Part shown: in pieces, positions 39,068 to 48,406 of the stretch
How positions within the stretch are numbered: the first letter of the stretch is position 1
How the letters are laid out: each line of letters opens with the position of its first letter
DNA from: Kiritimatiellia bacterium
GTDB taxonomy: Bacteria; Verrucomicrobiota; Kiritimatiellia; RFP12; UBA1067
DNA length: 64,000 nucleotides
Direction of reading: 5' to 3'
Assembly (NCBI GenBank): GCA_016296065.1
Contig: JAEDKA010000009.1
Span: 15,235-79,234 of the forward strand
Made by a program: the position numbers and the translations under genes
The notes under the pieces: model-generated
The model's input: only the letters and a program-made list of their open reading frames with translations
Databases searched by the model: none
What the model was told of the DNA's origin: nothing

Positions 39068-40332
39068 GGCTCGGAGGGCTCGACTGGCGGACGGTTCGAA
39101 GCGCCTTCGTGCTTAGCCTACCGACGCTGGTCGTCGTCGGAGTGGGCTGTTACTTCCTTGCGAGCCAGGTTCCGTCCATAGTGAAAAACGAGCAGCTTCG
39201 CGTAAGGTCCGTCTACCGCCTGTCTGCCGACGAATTGCGCACATCGCCAGAAACTGGATTTCCCGTAATTCGCGGAAAAGGGCAGTTTTGGACGAAAGAC
39301 ATGAAGTTACGCCCTGGATATTGGGGGACTGTCCCCGCCGGCAGCGAGTTCAGAACACTGGGGACAGTCCCCGAAAATGTGGGGACAGTCCCTGGGGAAA
39401 CGGGGAAAAATACGGGGACAGTCCCCGAAAATGTGGGGACAGTCCCCAATGGAATGATGCTTGTCTGGTACGAGGGGAGCAAGGGAAATTGCGTCGCCAA
39501 GTTTGTAAAAAGCGAGAAAGAATATGATTATTTTTGGATTTTCTGGCTCGGAGTGCCGCTTTTTCTCTTTGTCCTCTGCGGAATGACGTTCATAGGCATA
39601 AGATACTTTGTCGAATACATAAAGGCCCGCGACGACTTCCTTGCGGCTACGGCGCACGACCTCACGACACCGCTCGTGGGCATGAGGATGTCCATCGGAC
39701 GCAACGACGCTGATGCGAAGGCTCTTACCGAGCGGCTTATCAGGATTGTCGAGAACATCAAGGATTTCATGCGGCTAGGCGGAAAGCGTCGTGAGCCGGA
39801 AGTCTCCGAATTTGATATTATTAAGGCTTATAATGAGGCTTATGCGCTATTTCGTGAAGACTACCGCGATCTGTTCGACGGCGAGGATGTTCCGGTCGAG
39901 GTTACGGGGACAGTCCCCGAAAAGATGGGGACAGTCCCTGAAAAAGTGGGGACTGTCCCCAGTGGTCGGGTGCTGAAGGTGCGTGCGGATGAGACGATGA
40001 CTGTGCAGATGATGTGGAACCTCCTCGGAAACGACCTCAAGTATGCCGCGCCGTATGGCCCGGTGCGCGTAAGATTTTTTGTCGAAGGGAAGTTCGTGAA
40101 GGCGGAGTTCGTCGACGAAGGCCAGGGGATGACTCCGCGGCAGATGCGCCGCGCTTTCGACAGGTACTACCGCGCGAAGACTGTGTTGGAGTCCGGAAAG
40201 GGCGGCTTCGGCATAGGGCTCTGCACCGCGCGCGAGTTTGCCCGCGCGATGGGCGGAGACCTCTCCGTGCGCGCGAATTCCCCGCACGGATGCATTTTCA
40301 CGTTGTCACTCCCCGCGGCCGGCGTCAGTTAG
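39064..40332 (+). CDS. Orphan sensor histidine kinase interrupted by GTVP repeats
   Basis: This 422-residue inner-membrane kinase has two membrane segments (~14-36 and ~157-180) enclosing a small periplasmic domain, the H-box AATAHDLTTPLVGMRM (His ~198), N-box WNLLGNDLKYA, G1 FVDEGQGMT and G2 KGGFGIGLCTAREF. Residues ~87-128 of the sensor domain and ~281-299 between phosphoacceptor and ATP domains are translated GGGGACAGTCCCC repeats (GTVPENVGTVP). The frame is intact. No response regulator gene is adjacent. The gene converges on the lipoprotein on the other strand, overlapping it by 8 bases. Confidence 0.88.
   Translation: MRLGGLDWRTVRSAFVLSLPTLVVVGVGCYFLASQVPSIVKNEQLRVRSVYRLSADELRTSPETGFPVIRGKGQFWTKDMKLRPGYWGTVPAGSEFRTLGTVPENVGTVPGETGKNTGTVPENVGTVPNGMMLVWYEGSKGNCVAKFVKSEKEYDYFWIFWLGVPLFLFVLCGMTFIGIRYFVEYIKARDDFLAATAHDLTTPLVGMRMSIGRNDADAKALTERLIRIVENIKDFMRLGGKRREPEVSEFDIIKAYNEAYALFREDYRDLFDGEDVPVEVTGTVPEKMGTVPEKVGTVPSGRVLKVRADETMTVQMMWNLLGNDLKYAAPYGPVRVRFFVEGKFVKAEFVDEGQGMTPRQMRRAFDRYYRAKTVLESGKGGFGIGLCTAREFARAMGGDLSVRANSPHGCIFTLSLPAAGVS
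39324..39447. repeat. GGGGACAGTCCCC palindrome cluster 1 (family C)
   Basis: Five near-perfect copies of the 13-base palindrome (39324, 39360, 39381, 39414, 39435), spaced 21-36 bases apart, lie inside the sensor-domain coding sequence. Every spacing is a multiple of three, so each is read as GTVP. Confidence 0.95.
39906..39960. repeat. GGGGACAGTCCCC palindrome cluster 2 (family C)
   Basis: Three copies, at 39906, 39927 and 39948, are spaced exactly 21 bases, read as GTVPEKMGTVPEKVGTVP. Confidence 0.95.
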
Positions 40333-41371
40333 CCGGAAGCCACTCGCCCTGTTCCATCAGGCCACGGACGATGTTCGGCTCGAGCGAGGAGTCGCTGAGC
40401 AGCATCGCATCCTGGCGGGAGTTGATCCACGAGTTCTTGAAGAACGCCGGGCGTTCGATCTTTGTCCCCGGTTCGAACGGATTGTCTACCGTGCGCACCT
40501 CGCGGATCTGCTTGCTGCGCTCTTCGCGGATTCTGTCGAGCATCGCCGACGTGCCGGCGGCGGACTCCTTCCAGATCTTCCAGCCCTCGTCGCGTCCCTG
40601 CCTAGTGCCTTCGAGCAGCGCGGCAAGTGTCCTGTCCCTCTGCTGCGCCCATGCGTAGTTCACGAATGCGGAGGCGAACATGCGTCCGGCGTCGTGAAGC
40701 GCCTCGGACATCTTTCCGACGGGCGCTATGGCCAGTACGGGCGCCACGCGCGTCCAGTTGCAGATCTTCGGCACGCGCGGATTAGGCACCGAGCTGATGG
40801 CTACGGCGTAGGAGGTGGTGTACCTCGCTTCGCATTCGACTCCGCCGTAGGTGCACCTGAACGTCGCGACGAATCCGAAAGCGTTTGCCTGCGTCAGCGT
40901 CGTGCCGTATGTAGCCGCGGCGGCTATGAGGCGCGTGATCTGCGGGACGTCCTGCGTAAACTGTCCGCTGGTCGCGACGAACGGGGTGAGTCCCGACTCC
41001 ACGATTCCCTGGTTGAGCTCCATCGCTATGTCGTTCGCGAGAACCTCGGGGTTCTGGAACTCCGCCAGTCTCTGGGGCGTGAGGCCTTCGTGCACCGTCA
41101 TCATCGGCTCGCTTGTCTGGACCAGCATGTGCTTCGACGGGGACGAGAGAATGGTAGAGGCCATGAACTTGTTGTCGCTGCGCATGTTCCAGGCGATCGC
41201 GCCCTTGCCCTGCCATCCGTCGTCGAGCCTGTAGCAGACCGCGGGGAGCTGCAGTCCGGGGTCCCACAGGACGAAGGTGCGCTGCGCCGCGTCCGACTCC
41301 TGTGTGCATCCGGCAAGAACGACGCCGGAGAAAGCTGCCGCCGCGAGTCTCCTGAACAGTGCATTCATCAT
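40325..41371 (-). CDS. Unrecognised lipoprotein
   Basis: This 348-residue protein has a lipoprotein signal (AAAFSGVVLAGC) and no other motif I recognise. The mature part is soluble, with an alpha/beta first half (RTFVLWDPGLQLPAVCYRLD, a tryptophan- and glycine-rich start, later GLTPQRLAEF) and a helical second half with AWAQQRDRTLAALLEGTRQG. CAGGAGATGAG lies before the ATG; ATG 41371 or 41368 could be used. It is the only clearly intact minus-strand gene in the first 61 kb. Confidence 0.75.
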   Translation of the reverse strand: MMNALFRRLAAAAFSGVVLAGCTQESDAAQRTFVLWDPGLQLPAVCYRLDDGWQGKGAIAWNMRSDNKFMASTILSSPSKHMLVQTSEPMMTVHEGLTPQRLAEFQNPEVLANDIAMELNQGIVESGLTPFVATSGQFTQDVPQITRLIAAAATYGTTLTQANAFGFVATFRCTYGGVECEARYTTSYAVAISSVPNPRVPKICNWTRVAPVLAIAPVGKMSEALHDAGRMFASAFVNYAWAQQRDRTLAALLEGTRQGRDEGWKIWKESAAGTSAMLDRIREERSKQIREVRTVDNPFEPGTKIERPAFFKNSWINSRQDAMLLSDSSLEPNIVRGLMEQGEWLPAN

Positions 41372-41427
41372 TTTCTCATCTCCTGTTTGAGGCGCACAGC
41401 CTTGTTCAAGCGGTTCGCCATGCCTGC

Positions 41428-41433
41428 ATTATA
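41428..41433 (-). promoter_or_regulatory. -10 box of the minus-strand lipoprotein gene
   Basis: Reading the minus strand, TATGCTATAATGCAGG gives TATAAT, with TTGTTC 18 bases upstream. It lies ~55 bases before the start codon. Confidence 0.55.
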
Positions 41434-41541
41434 GCATAAATCATCGCGCGGGAACAATCACCAGCGACAAGGTTTTCTCCGCTTCGACGCGCAAAACCTG
41501 CAAACGCAGCTTTGTTCTTCCGCGCGGTGAAATCATGCTGA

Positions 41542-41553
41542 AGTTTTGGTATA
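41542..41553 (+). promoter_or_regulatory. Extended -10 promoter of the ARH gene
   Basis: TTTTGGTATAAT with TATAAT at 41548-41553. No good -35 is seen. The leader of ~35 bases contains AGGGGAATTGAG before ATG 41594. The ~220-base divergent intergenic region shows no other gene. Confidence 0.65.
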
Positions 41554-41593
41554 ATGCAAAACGGTTTTCAAAAAACACAAAAGGGGAATTGAG

Positions 41594-43672
41594 ATGAAGA
41601 GCGTTGCAGCGTTGCTCGTTGCGACCGCAATGTCCGTTTCGGCGGCATTTGCGGCGGAGCGCAGGATATCCGTCGAGGAATACCGCGACAGGATGGAGGC
41701 GGGATGGCTTGGCCAGATTGCCGGTGTTGGCATCGGCGGACCGACGGAGTTCAGGTTCTGCCACAAGGTCGTGCCTGCTGGCGAGGTGCGCGCGTGGTCG
41801 CCAGAGATAATAAACGAATCCTTCCATCAGGACGACCTCTACGTGGAGATGACGTTCCTGCAGACGCTCGAGCGGCATGGCCTCGGGGTTGACATTCGCC
41901 GTGCCGGAATCGAGTTCGCGAACTCGCGTTATCGCCTCTGGCACGCTAACGGGGAAGGGCGCGACGCGCTGCGCCGCGGCATAGCGCCGCCCGACAGCTC
42001 GCATCCGTCGGTCAACAAGTGCGCGAACGACATCGACTACCAGATCGAGGCCGACTATTCGGGGCTTGTGGCGCCAGGATGTCTCCAGGGGGTCGTGGCG
42101 CTCGGCGAGAAGTTCGGCAGGCTGATGAACTACGGCGACGGAATGTGGGCGGGCCAGTTCGTCGGCGCGATGTACGCGTCGGCGTTCTTCGAGCGCGAGC
42201 CGCGCCGCATTGTAGAGTCCGCTCTGCGCGCCATCCCGCGCGAGAGCCGCTATGCGGAGATGGTCCGCGACATGCTCGCATGGCACGCCGCCGATCCTGC
42301 GGACTGGGAGGGGACTTGGGGGAAGGCCATCGAGAAGTATGGACACGAGGGACGCTGTCCGGAGCTGCCTGACGCCATAGAGGCGACGCTGAATGGCGCG
42401 ATGGTGGTCTTGGGAGTGCTTTACGGGAACGGCGACCCCTACAGGACGATCGTGGTCTCCACGCGCGGCGGATTCGACTCGGACTGCAATCCGTCGTCGG
42501 CCGGGGGCGTGGTGTTTACTTCGATCGGCAAGCGCGCCCTGCCGCGCGAATACTACGAGAAGCTCGACCTGCGCGCGCGCTTCGAGTACACCGACTACGA
42601 TTTCCCGACGCTTGTCGCCGTCTGCGAGAAGATAGCTCGCGAGGTCGTCATGGCGGAAGGTGGCCGCATTGAGCGCGACGCCGACGGAAGGGAGTGGTTC
42701 GTCGTGCCGGAGCGGGAGATTGCGCCGTCGAAGTTCGAGACATACGACAGCCCGGGTCCGCTCGTCGGCTCAAGGTACACCGAGGGGGAGATGGCGGAGA
42801 TGCGCTTTCTTCCGCAGGACGTGAAGACGAACCTCTGGGAGCGCTGGGGCATCGACTCGCGCGAGAAGCCGCGCGCGGACGGCCTCGACATTCCGCCGAG
42901 CTTCGCGGGGCGTCCGTTCGCCGAGCAGCTCGACGAGCTGTACGCCGAGATCGTCTCGCAGATCGTGGACGGGCGTCCGCTTTCGAACAAGTTCGTCTAC
43001 GAGACGCCGTCCCGCCGCGACGCGGCGATGGCGGCGATGGTGCTCGAGCGCTGCGGACGCGTCGGTCTTATACGCGACTGGGTGCTGTCGCTCTCGGATC
43101 CGTTCGACCGCCTCAGGGAGGACGAGGAGGAGATAGACAACCTCGGCGAGACGCTCTACATGCTCGGATGCGTAACCAACGCGACGCATCCTGCGGCCGG
43201 ACGCATCGTCGAGGCCGCGAAGTCGCGGCTGGACGCAGACGGATTCCTTTCGGGGCCGGTTGAAGGCGGACGCCACAGGGTCTACGCGGCGAAATGGCTC
43301 AGGCTGGGGCTCGAGAAGTGCGGACTCGACGCGTCCTGGGTGAAGGTTCCCGACGAGAAGGACTCCTATGACGACCTTTTCTGGATGGACGACTCGCGCG
43401 ACGCGTCGCTCGCGGACAGGGCGCTTGACGGTGACAGGCCCGGCCTTTCCTGGGCCGCATGGCACAAGGCCGGGCGCGTTTTCAAGGGCAAAGACGTCCC
43501 GGTCAAGCATGGAGAGATGACGTGGGAGGCCAATTCCGCGCTGGCCAAGTACGAGGGTCTGAGGACGATTCACCCTGACTGGGCCGACCGGCACATCGCA
43601 TATCCGCACATCCGGCATGCGGCGGAGATGTTCCTCCTGCTGTGGGACCTCGGCTGCTCGGCGGCGAAGTGA
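41594..43672 (+). CDS. Secreted ADP-ribosylglycohydrolase-family protein
   Basis: This 692-residue protein has a signal peptide (AAFAAE) followed by an ARH-fold domain. The ARH metal-binding pattern is visible as QDDLYVEM near residue 78 (in place of the usual DDT), YGDGMWAGQFVGAMYASAFF and GGFDSDCNPSSAGG (DxDS/T near residue 296). The C-terminal ~250 residues are an extra domain I do not recognise (FAGRPFAEQLDELYAEIVSQ start). ARH enzymes remove ADP-ribose from proteins or small molecules; secreted members next to glycoside hydrolases may act on glycans or nucleosides. GH97 follows directly. Confidence 0.78.
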   Translation: MKSVAALLVATAMSVSAAFAAERRISVEEYRDRMEAGWLGQIAGVGIGGPTEFRFCHKVVPAGEVRAWSPEIINESFHQDDLYVEMTFLQTLERHGLGVDIRRAGIEFANSRYRLWHANGEGRDALRRGIAPPDSSHPSVNKCANDIDYQIEADYSGLVAPGCLQGVVALGEKFGRLMNYGDGMWAGQFVGAMYASAFFEREPRRIVESALRAIPRESRYAEMVRDMLAWHAADPADWEGTWGKAIEKYGHEGRCPELPDAIEATLNGAMVVLGVLYGNGDPYRTIVVSTRGGFDSDCNPSSAGGVVFTSIGKRALPREYYEKLDLRARFEYTDYDFPTLVAVCEKIAREVVMAEGGRIERDADGREWFVVPEREIAPSKFETYDSPGPLVGSRYTEGEMAEMRFLPQDVKTNLWERWGIDSREKPRADGLDIPPSFAGRPFAEQLDELYAEIVSQIVDGRPLSNKFVYETPSRRDAAMAAMVLERCGRVGLIRDWVLSLSDPFDRLREDEEEIDNLGETLYMLGCVTNATHPAAGRIVEAAKSRLDADGFLSGPVEGGRHRVYAAKWLRLGLEKCGLDASWVKVPDEKDSYDDLFWMDDSRDASLADRALDGDRPGLSWAAWHKAGRVFKGKDVPVKHGEMTWEANSALAKYEGLRTIHPDWADRHIAYPHIRHAAEMFLLLWDLGCSAAK

Positions 43673-43700
43673 CGTTCGCGAATCTGCGCAGACCGCCGCA

Positions 43701-43714
43701 TTTTTTGATATAAT
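43701..43714 (+). promoter_or_regulatory. Extended -10 promoter of the GH97 gene
   Basis: TTTTTTGATATAAT with TATAAT at 43709-43714. The leader has AAAGAAAGGAAAT before ATG 43740. Confidence 0.7.
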
Positions 43715-43739
43715 ATTTCCTTTAAAGAAAGGAAATACC

Positions 43740-45737
43740 ATGCACATTGCCAAATTCGCCTCGCTGGCTTCGCTTCTGGCTGTCGTCGGATGCGTCTGCT
43801 GCGGTTCGTTCGATGCGGAGAAGAACTCCGCCGTCTCGCCTGACGGAAGAAACGAGATCAGGCTGTATTCGAATCCCCTAGCCTATGAAGTCGTGCGCGA
43901 CGGAGTAGTCGTTGCCGCGCGCTCTGAGATCGGGATGAAAGTGAACGGCACGTGCCTCAAGTGCCTTGCCAAGGTGCCTGTCGACGTCACGAAGAAGCCC
44001 GTCAAGGGCGTTGCGGAGGCGCAGGTCTACAAGAAGGACAAGGTCTGCCTCGCGGCGTCCGAGACGTTCGTCGACTTCGGCGAGTGGGGCGTCAGGCTCA
44101 CCGCGCGCAACGACGGCGTCGCGTACCGCTTCGAGACGAAGTTCCCGGGGCGCGTCAAGGTCGACTGCGAGAAGGCGTCGCTCGCGCTTCCCTCCGCCGA
44201 CGTCAAGTGCTGGGGCAACCAGACGGGCGCGGTCGGATGCGAGGAGACGATTCCGTTCTCCAAGAAGGCGTCCGAGATCGACTTCTCCCGCGAGATGGTC
44301 TATCTTCCCTTCGCCTATTCCGCCGGCGGCAAGTTCGTCGTCGTGACGGAGTCCGACGTGCGCGACTATCCGATCTGGAACTTCGGCTCGTCCAGCGACG
44401 GCACGCTCGAGTCCAAGTTCGTCGGCGAGCCGAAGAAGACGAGCCACGTCGGCGGCTGGGGCAACGAGAAGCTCGAGAAGGGCGGCCGCTGGGTCAAGGT
44501 CGAGGAGCATGAGGATTTCATCTCCGAGACGGACGGCACGCGCACCTTCCCCTGGCGCACGTTCATCCTCGCCGACACGCCCTCGAAGGTGTGCGAGGCC
44601 GACATCGTCTGGGCGCTCGCGCCTGCGCAGGACAAGGGCGCGGACTTCTCCTGGGTCAAGCCCGGCAAGGTCGCCTGGGACTGGTGGAACTGCTTCGACA
44701 ACATCGGCGATCCCCAGGGCTGCACGACGAAGACCTACGAGCGCTTCATCGACTTCGCGGCAGCGAACGGCGTCGAGTACGTGATCTTCGACGAGGGCTG
44801 GAGCGAGAAGCTAAACATCTGGAAGTACAGCCCGGTTGTGGACGTTCCGCACCTCATCAAGTACGGCGAGAAGAAGGGCGTCGGCATCATCCTTTGGATG
44901 GCATGGGCCCAGGTCTACGGCGACGAGGAGCATGTCGCGGAGCATTTCTCGAAGCTCGGCGCGAAGGGCTTCAAGGTCGACTTCATGGACCGCGGCGACG
45001 CCGAGGTCGCGAACTTCCTCGAGAAGTTCGCCTCCGCCTGCGCGAAGCACCACATGCTCGTCGACTACCACGGCGCGTACCGTCCGAACGGACTCCACCG
45101 CCGCTTCCCGAACCTCCTCAACTACGAGGGAATCCACGGACTCGAGCAGCTCAAGTGGTTTGACGGCAACGACAAGGGCCTCATGTACAGCGACGTCGCG
45201 GCGTGCTTCCTGCGCATGTCCGCCGGCCCCATGGACTACACGCCCGGCGCGATGCTCAACCACGGCATCGGCTCGTCCTACCGCGGCAGCCCGAAGACCC
45301 CCGGCTCCGTCGGCACGCGCTGCCGCCAGATGGCGATGATGGCGCTCTACGAGGCGCCGCTCCAGATGCTCTGCGACTCCCCGACGCTCTACGAGAAGAA
45401 CCTCGAGTGCTTCTCGTTCATGGCGAAGGTCCCGACGGTGTGGAAGAGCGTCGTCGCGCTCGGCGGATGCCCCGACTCGATGTTCGCCGCTGCGCGCCAG
45501 ACCCGCGATGGCGAATGGTACGCCGCCGGAATGACGACCGCCGATGCGCGCGACTTCGAGGTCGATACGTCGTTCCTCGGCAAGGGCGAGTGGAAGGCGG
45601 AGCTCTTCCGCGACGCCGGCGACGCGAAGGAGGACGCCGCGAAGTACGTCCACGAGACGAAGTCCGTCAAGGCCGGCGACAAGATGTCGTTCCACATGGC
45701 CCCGGGCGGCGGATTTGTCGTCAGGTTCACGAAGTGA
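43740..45737 (+). CDS. Glycoside hydrolase family 97
   Basis: GH97 enzymes are periplasmic or outer-membrane alpha-glucosidases (inverting) or alpha-galactosidases (retaining). This 665-residue protein has an N-terminal signal with Cys residues (VVGCVCCGS, probably a lipoprotein), the GH97 N-terminal beta-sandwich (SPDGRNEIRLYSNPLAYEVV), the TIM barrel (KVAWDWWNCFDNIG, VEYVIFDEGWSE, GFKVDFMDRGDAEVANFLEK, LNYEGIHGLEQ) and a C-terminal beta domain. The Asp in KVDFMDRGD fits the nucleophile of the retaining alpha-galactosidase-like subgroup, so alpha-galactosidase-type activity is favoured (inference). Confidence 0.92.
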   Translation: MHIAKFASLASLLAVVGCVCCGSFDAEKNSAVSPDGRNEIRLYSNPLAYEVVRDGVVVAARSEIGMKVNGTCLKCLAKVPVDVTKKPVKGVAEAQVYKKDKVCLAASETFVDFGEWGVRLTARNDGVAYRFETKFPGRVKVDCEKASLALPSADVKCWGNQTGAVGCEETIPFSKKASEIDFSREMVYLPFAYSAGGKFVVVTESDVRDYPIWNFGSSSDGTLESKFVGEPKKTSHVGGWGNEKLEKGGRWVKVEEHEDFISETDGTRTFPWRTFILADTPSKVCEADIVWALAPAQDKGADFSWVKPGKVAWDWWNCFDNIGDPQGCTTKTYERFIDFAAANGVEYVIFDEGWSEKLNIWKYSPVVDVPHLIKYGEKKGVGIILWMAWAQVYGDEEHVAEHFSKLGAKGFKVDFMDRGDAEVANFLEKFASACAKHHMLVDYHGAYRPNGLHRRFPNLLNYEGIHGLEQLKWFDGNDKGLMYSDVAACFLRMSAGPMDYTPGAMLNHGIGSSYRGSPKTPGSVGTRCRQMAMMALYEAPLQMLCDSPTLYEKNLECFSFMAKVPTVWKSVVALGGCPDSMFAAARQTRDGEWYAAGMTTADARDFEVDTSFLGKGEWKAELFRDAGDAKEDAAKYVHETKSVKAGDKMSFHMAPGGGFVVRFTK

Positions 45738-45762
45738 GGGATGAAGGAGTAGAGGGGCGTCA

Positions 45763-46494
45763 ATGAAGATTGCGATACTTGGTGCCGCCGGAAGGATGGG
45801 AAGGATGCTCTGCGCCCTCGCCGATGGCGCGGGGTGCGAGGTCGTCTCGAAGGTCGACGTCGCCGAAGGCTACGACCGCGAGTGGTCGCCGGACGTTGAG
45901 GGCGTCGTGGACTTTTCGTTCCACGCCGCCGTCCCCGCGGCGATCGCGAAGGCGGCCGAAAAGGGCATCCCCTACGTCATCGGCACGACGGGCCTGACGG
46001 CGGAGGAGCAGAAGGCGGTGGACGAGGCGGCGAAGAGGATTCCGGTCGTGCAGAGCGGAAACTACTCGCTCGGCGTCAATCTCCTCCTCGAGCTTGTCCG
46101 CAAGGCGGCCGAGGTGCTGGGGCCCGAATACGACGTCGAGGTCACCGAGATGCACCACCGCCACAAGAAGGACGCGCCTTCTGGAACCGCTCTCATGCTC
46201 GCGAAGTCCGTCGCCGCCGGTCGCGGCGTCGACTTCGGGGAGAAGACGATCTACGGACGCCACGGCGAGCCCGGGGAGCGTCCGTCCGGCGAGATCGCGA
46301 TCCACGCGCTCCGCGGCGGATCTGTCGTGGGCGATCACACGGTGATGTTCGCGGGCGACGTCGAGCGCGTGGAGCTCACGCACCGCGCGCAGTCGCGCGA
46401 GGCGTTCGCCGCCGGCGCGCTGAGGGCGCTTGTCTGGGCCGCTCGCAAGGCGCCCGGCATGTACAACATGCGCCACGTCCTCGGCTTCGAGTAG
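45763..46494 (+). CDS. dapB: 4-hydroxy-tetrahydrodipicolinate reductase
   Basis: DapB is the NAD(P)H-dependent second dedicated step of the diaminopimelate pathway. The 243-residue protein has ILGAAGRMGRM (nucleotide loop), VDFSFHAA, VIGTTGLT, EMHHRHKKDAPSGTAL (catalytic His and Lys) and GDHTVMF. Shorter than E. coli DapB (273) through a reduced loop, as in other phyla. AAGGAGTAGAGGGG precedes the ATG. Confidence 0.96.
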   Translation: MKIAILGAAGRMGRMLCALADGAGCEVVSKVDVAEGYDREWSPDVEGVVDFSFHAAVPAAIAKAAEKGIPYVIGTTGLTAEEQKAVDEAAKRIPVVQSGNYSLGVNLLLELVRKAAEVLGPEYDVEVTEMHHRHKKDAPSGTALMLAKSVAAGRGVDFGEKTIYGRHGEPGERPSGEIAIHALRGGSVVGDHTVMFAGDVERVELTHRAQSREAFAAGALRALVWAARKAPGMYNMRHVLGFE

Positions 46495-46517
46495 GTCCGT
46501 AAACGGGAATTAAGAAA

Positions 46518-47060
46518 ATGAAAAGATCAACAATGGCAGCGGCCACTCTGGTCGTGGCGCTTGCGGCGGGCGGGGCGTTCGCCCAGTCTGCTGGCACGGG
46601 GCGCGACGCGTTCCTCAAGGAGCAGGCCGTCGCGGAGATGCAGCGCGTGTCTGCGCAGGTGGACATACTGTCGTCCAACCAGGAGGAGCTCGCCGAGCGG
46701 CTCCGCAAGGCGGAATCCGCAAAAGCGGAGATCGAGAGCCTGCGCGCCGAAGTCGCGGCTCTGAAGGGGACCATTGCCGAGCTCAGGCGCGAGATGCAGA
46801 GCGTCCGCGGCGAGATCGTCCAGGACCTTTCGAAGAAAATCGCCTCCATGCAGCCTCCCGCCCAGCCGAGGACGACTCCGAAGGCATCCTCGCGTCCCGC
46901 CTATTCCGGTCCGGTGTACGAGTACACCGTCCAGCAGGGCGACACGCTCTCCCTTATCGCGAAGGCGTTCGGCTCGACCGTCCAGAAGATCAAGGACCTG
47001 AACGGCATGAAGAGCGACGCGCTCAGGATTGGGCAGAAGATCAACGTTCCGAAGGAGTGA
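46518..47060 (+). CDS. Periplasmic coiled-coil protein with a LysM domain
   Basis: This 180-residue protein has a signal peptide ending AFAQ, a coiled coil over residues ~35-110 ([20 protein letters not shown] and following), a short Pro-rich linker, and a single C-terminal LysM domain ([20 protein letters not shown], then [18 protein letters not shown]). LysM binds peptidoglycan, so it probably sits on the wall as a spacer or assembly factor. It lies between dapB and purD. Confidence 0.88.
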   Translation: MKRSTMAAATLVVALAAGGAFAQSAGTGRDAFLKEQAVAEMQRVSAQVDILSSNQEELAERLRKAESAKAEIESLRAEVAALKGTIAELRREMQSVRGEIVQDLSKKIASMQPPAQPRTTPKASSRPAYSGPVYEYTVQQGDTLSLIAKAFGSTVQKIKDLNGMKSDALRIGQKINVPKE

Positions 47061-47061
47061 T

Positions 47062-48381
47062 ATGAAGATTCTAGTTGTTGGCAGCGGCGGCAGGGAACAC
47101 GCGATAGCCTGGAGGCTCGCGCAGGACGAAGAGGGGCACGAGCTCTACTGTGCGCCCGGCAACGCCGGCACGGCGGAAGTGGCAACTAACGTCGACATAA
47201 AGGCGGACGACATCCCGGGCATCGCCGCGTGGGCGACGGTGAACCACCCCGACCTCGTAGTCGTCGGACCCGAGGCGCCCCTTGTCAAGGGACTCGTAGA
47301 CGCGCTTGCCGGGATTCGCGTCCCGACATTCGGACCAGTCGCGGCAGGCGCCCGCATGGAGGGCTCCAAGCGCTTTGCCAAGGAGATCATGGACGCGGCG
47401 GGCGTTCCGACGGGCAAGGCGGAGGTCTTCACCGATGCGGCAGCCGCAAAGGCGGCGCTCCCGGCGTTCGGTCTCCCCGTCGTGATCAAGGCTGACGGAC
47501 TCGCCGCCGGAAAGGGCGTCATCGTCGCGGAGACGACGGATCAGGCGGAAGCGGCGATCGACGACATGCTCGTCGGCAACAAGTTCGGCGCCGCCGGCGC
47601 GGAAGTGCTCATCGAGGAGTTTCTCCACGGCGAGGAGTGCTCGATTCTTGCGCTCGTCGACGGAAACGACGCGGTGCTTCTTCCGTCCAGCCAGGACCAC
47701 AAGCGCATCTTCGACGGAGACAAGGGGCCGAACACGGGCGGAATGGGCGCGTACAGCCCGGCGCCCGTCGTAACGGCCGACAAGCTTCCGATGATCAAGG
47801 AGAAGATCATCATGCCCGTCGTCCGCGAACTGAAGAAGCGCGGCATAACGTACCGTGGCGTGCTGTATGCGGGGCTGATGGTCAACGACGAGAACGCGAA
47901 TCCGCACGGACCTCTCGCGAAGAGCGGCTCGACCGTGAACGTCGTCGAGTTCAACGCCCGCTTCGGCGATCCGGAGACGGAGGCGGTCCTCCCGCGCCTC
48001 GGCGGCAGCTTCGCGACGGCGCTTCTTCACGCGGCGCAGGGATGCCTGAAGCCAGAGGACGTAGTCGTCAAGGACGAGGCCGCCGCGACGGTGATCGTCG
48101 CTTCCGGCGGATATCCCGGGGACTACGAGAAGGGCAAGGAGATTTCCGGGCTTGCGGATGCAAAGCCCGACACGATTGTGTTCCACTGCGGGACGAAGCG
48201 CGTGCCGAGCGATGACGGCATCGAGATATTGACGTCCGGCGGACGAGTTCTCTCCGTCACCGGGCTCGGATCGAACCTCCGCGAGGCCGTCGACCGTGCG
48301 TACGCGCGCATCGCAGGAATATCCTTCGGCGGAATGTTCTACCGCAAGGACATCGCCCACCGCGCCTTCGAGCGCGGCTGA
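47062..48381 (+). CDS. purD: Phosphoribosylamine-glycine ligase
   Basis: PurD catalyses the second step of de novo purine synthesis. The 439-residue protein has the ATP-grasp family signature: MKILVVGSGGREHAIAWRLA, GPEAPLVKGLVDAL, FGPVAAGARMEGSKRFAKE, ADGLAAGKGVIVA, DGDKGPNTGGMGAYSPAP in DHKRIFDGDKGPNTGG, and FNARFGDPETEAVLP. GAAGGAGTGAT precedes the ATG. No other purine gene is adjacent. Confidence 0.97.
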   Translation: MKILVVGSGGREHAIAWRLAQDEEGHELYCAPGNAGTAEVATNVDIKADDIPGIAAWATVNHPDLVVVGPEAPLVKGLVDALAGIRVPTFGPVAAGARMEGSKRFAKEIMDAAGVPTGKAEVFTDAAAAKAALPAFGLPVVIKADGLAAGKGVIVAETTDQAEAAIDDMLVGNKFGAAGAEVLIEEFLHGEECSILALVDGNDAVLLPSSQDHKRIFDGDKGPNTGGMGAYSPAPVVTADKLPMIKEKIIMPVVRELKKRGITYRGVLYAGLMVNDENANPHGPLAKSGSTVNVVEFNARFGDPETEAVLPRLGGSFATALLHAAQGCLKPEDVVVKDEAAATVIVASGGYPGDYEKGKEISGLADAKPDTIVFHCGTKRVPSDDGIEILTSGGRVLSVTGLGSNLREAVDRAYARIAGISFGGMFYRKDIAHRAFERG

Positions 48382-48406
48382 TGGCCGAAAACTTACAGTT
48401 GCAGAA

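Noticed and set aside
39324..39960. CRISPR or attachment-site cluster formed by GGGGACAGTCCCC
   Set aside because: Short palindromes within an intact kinase frame, with spacers that are not unique sequences.
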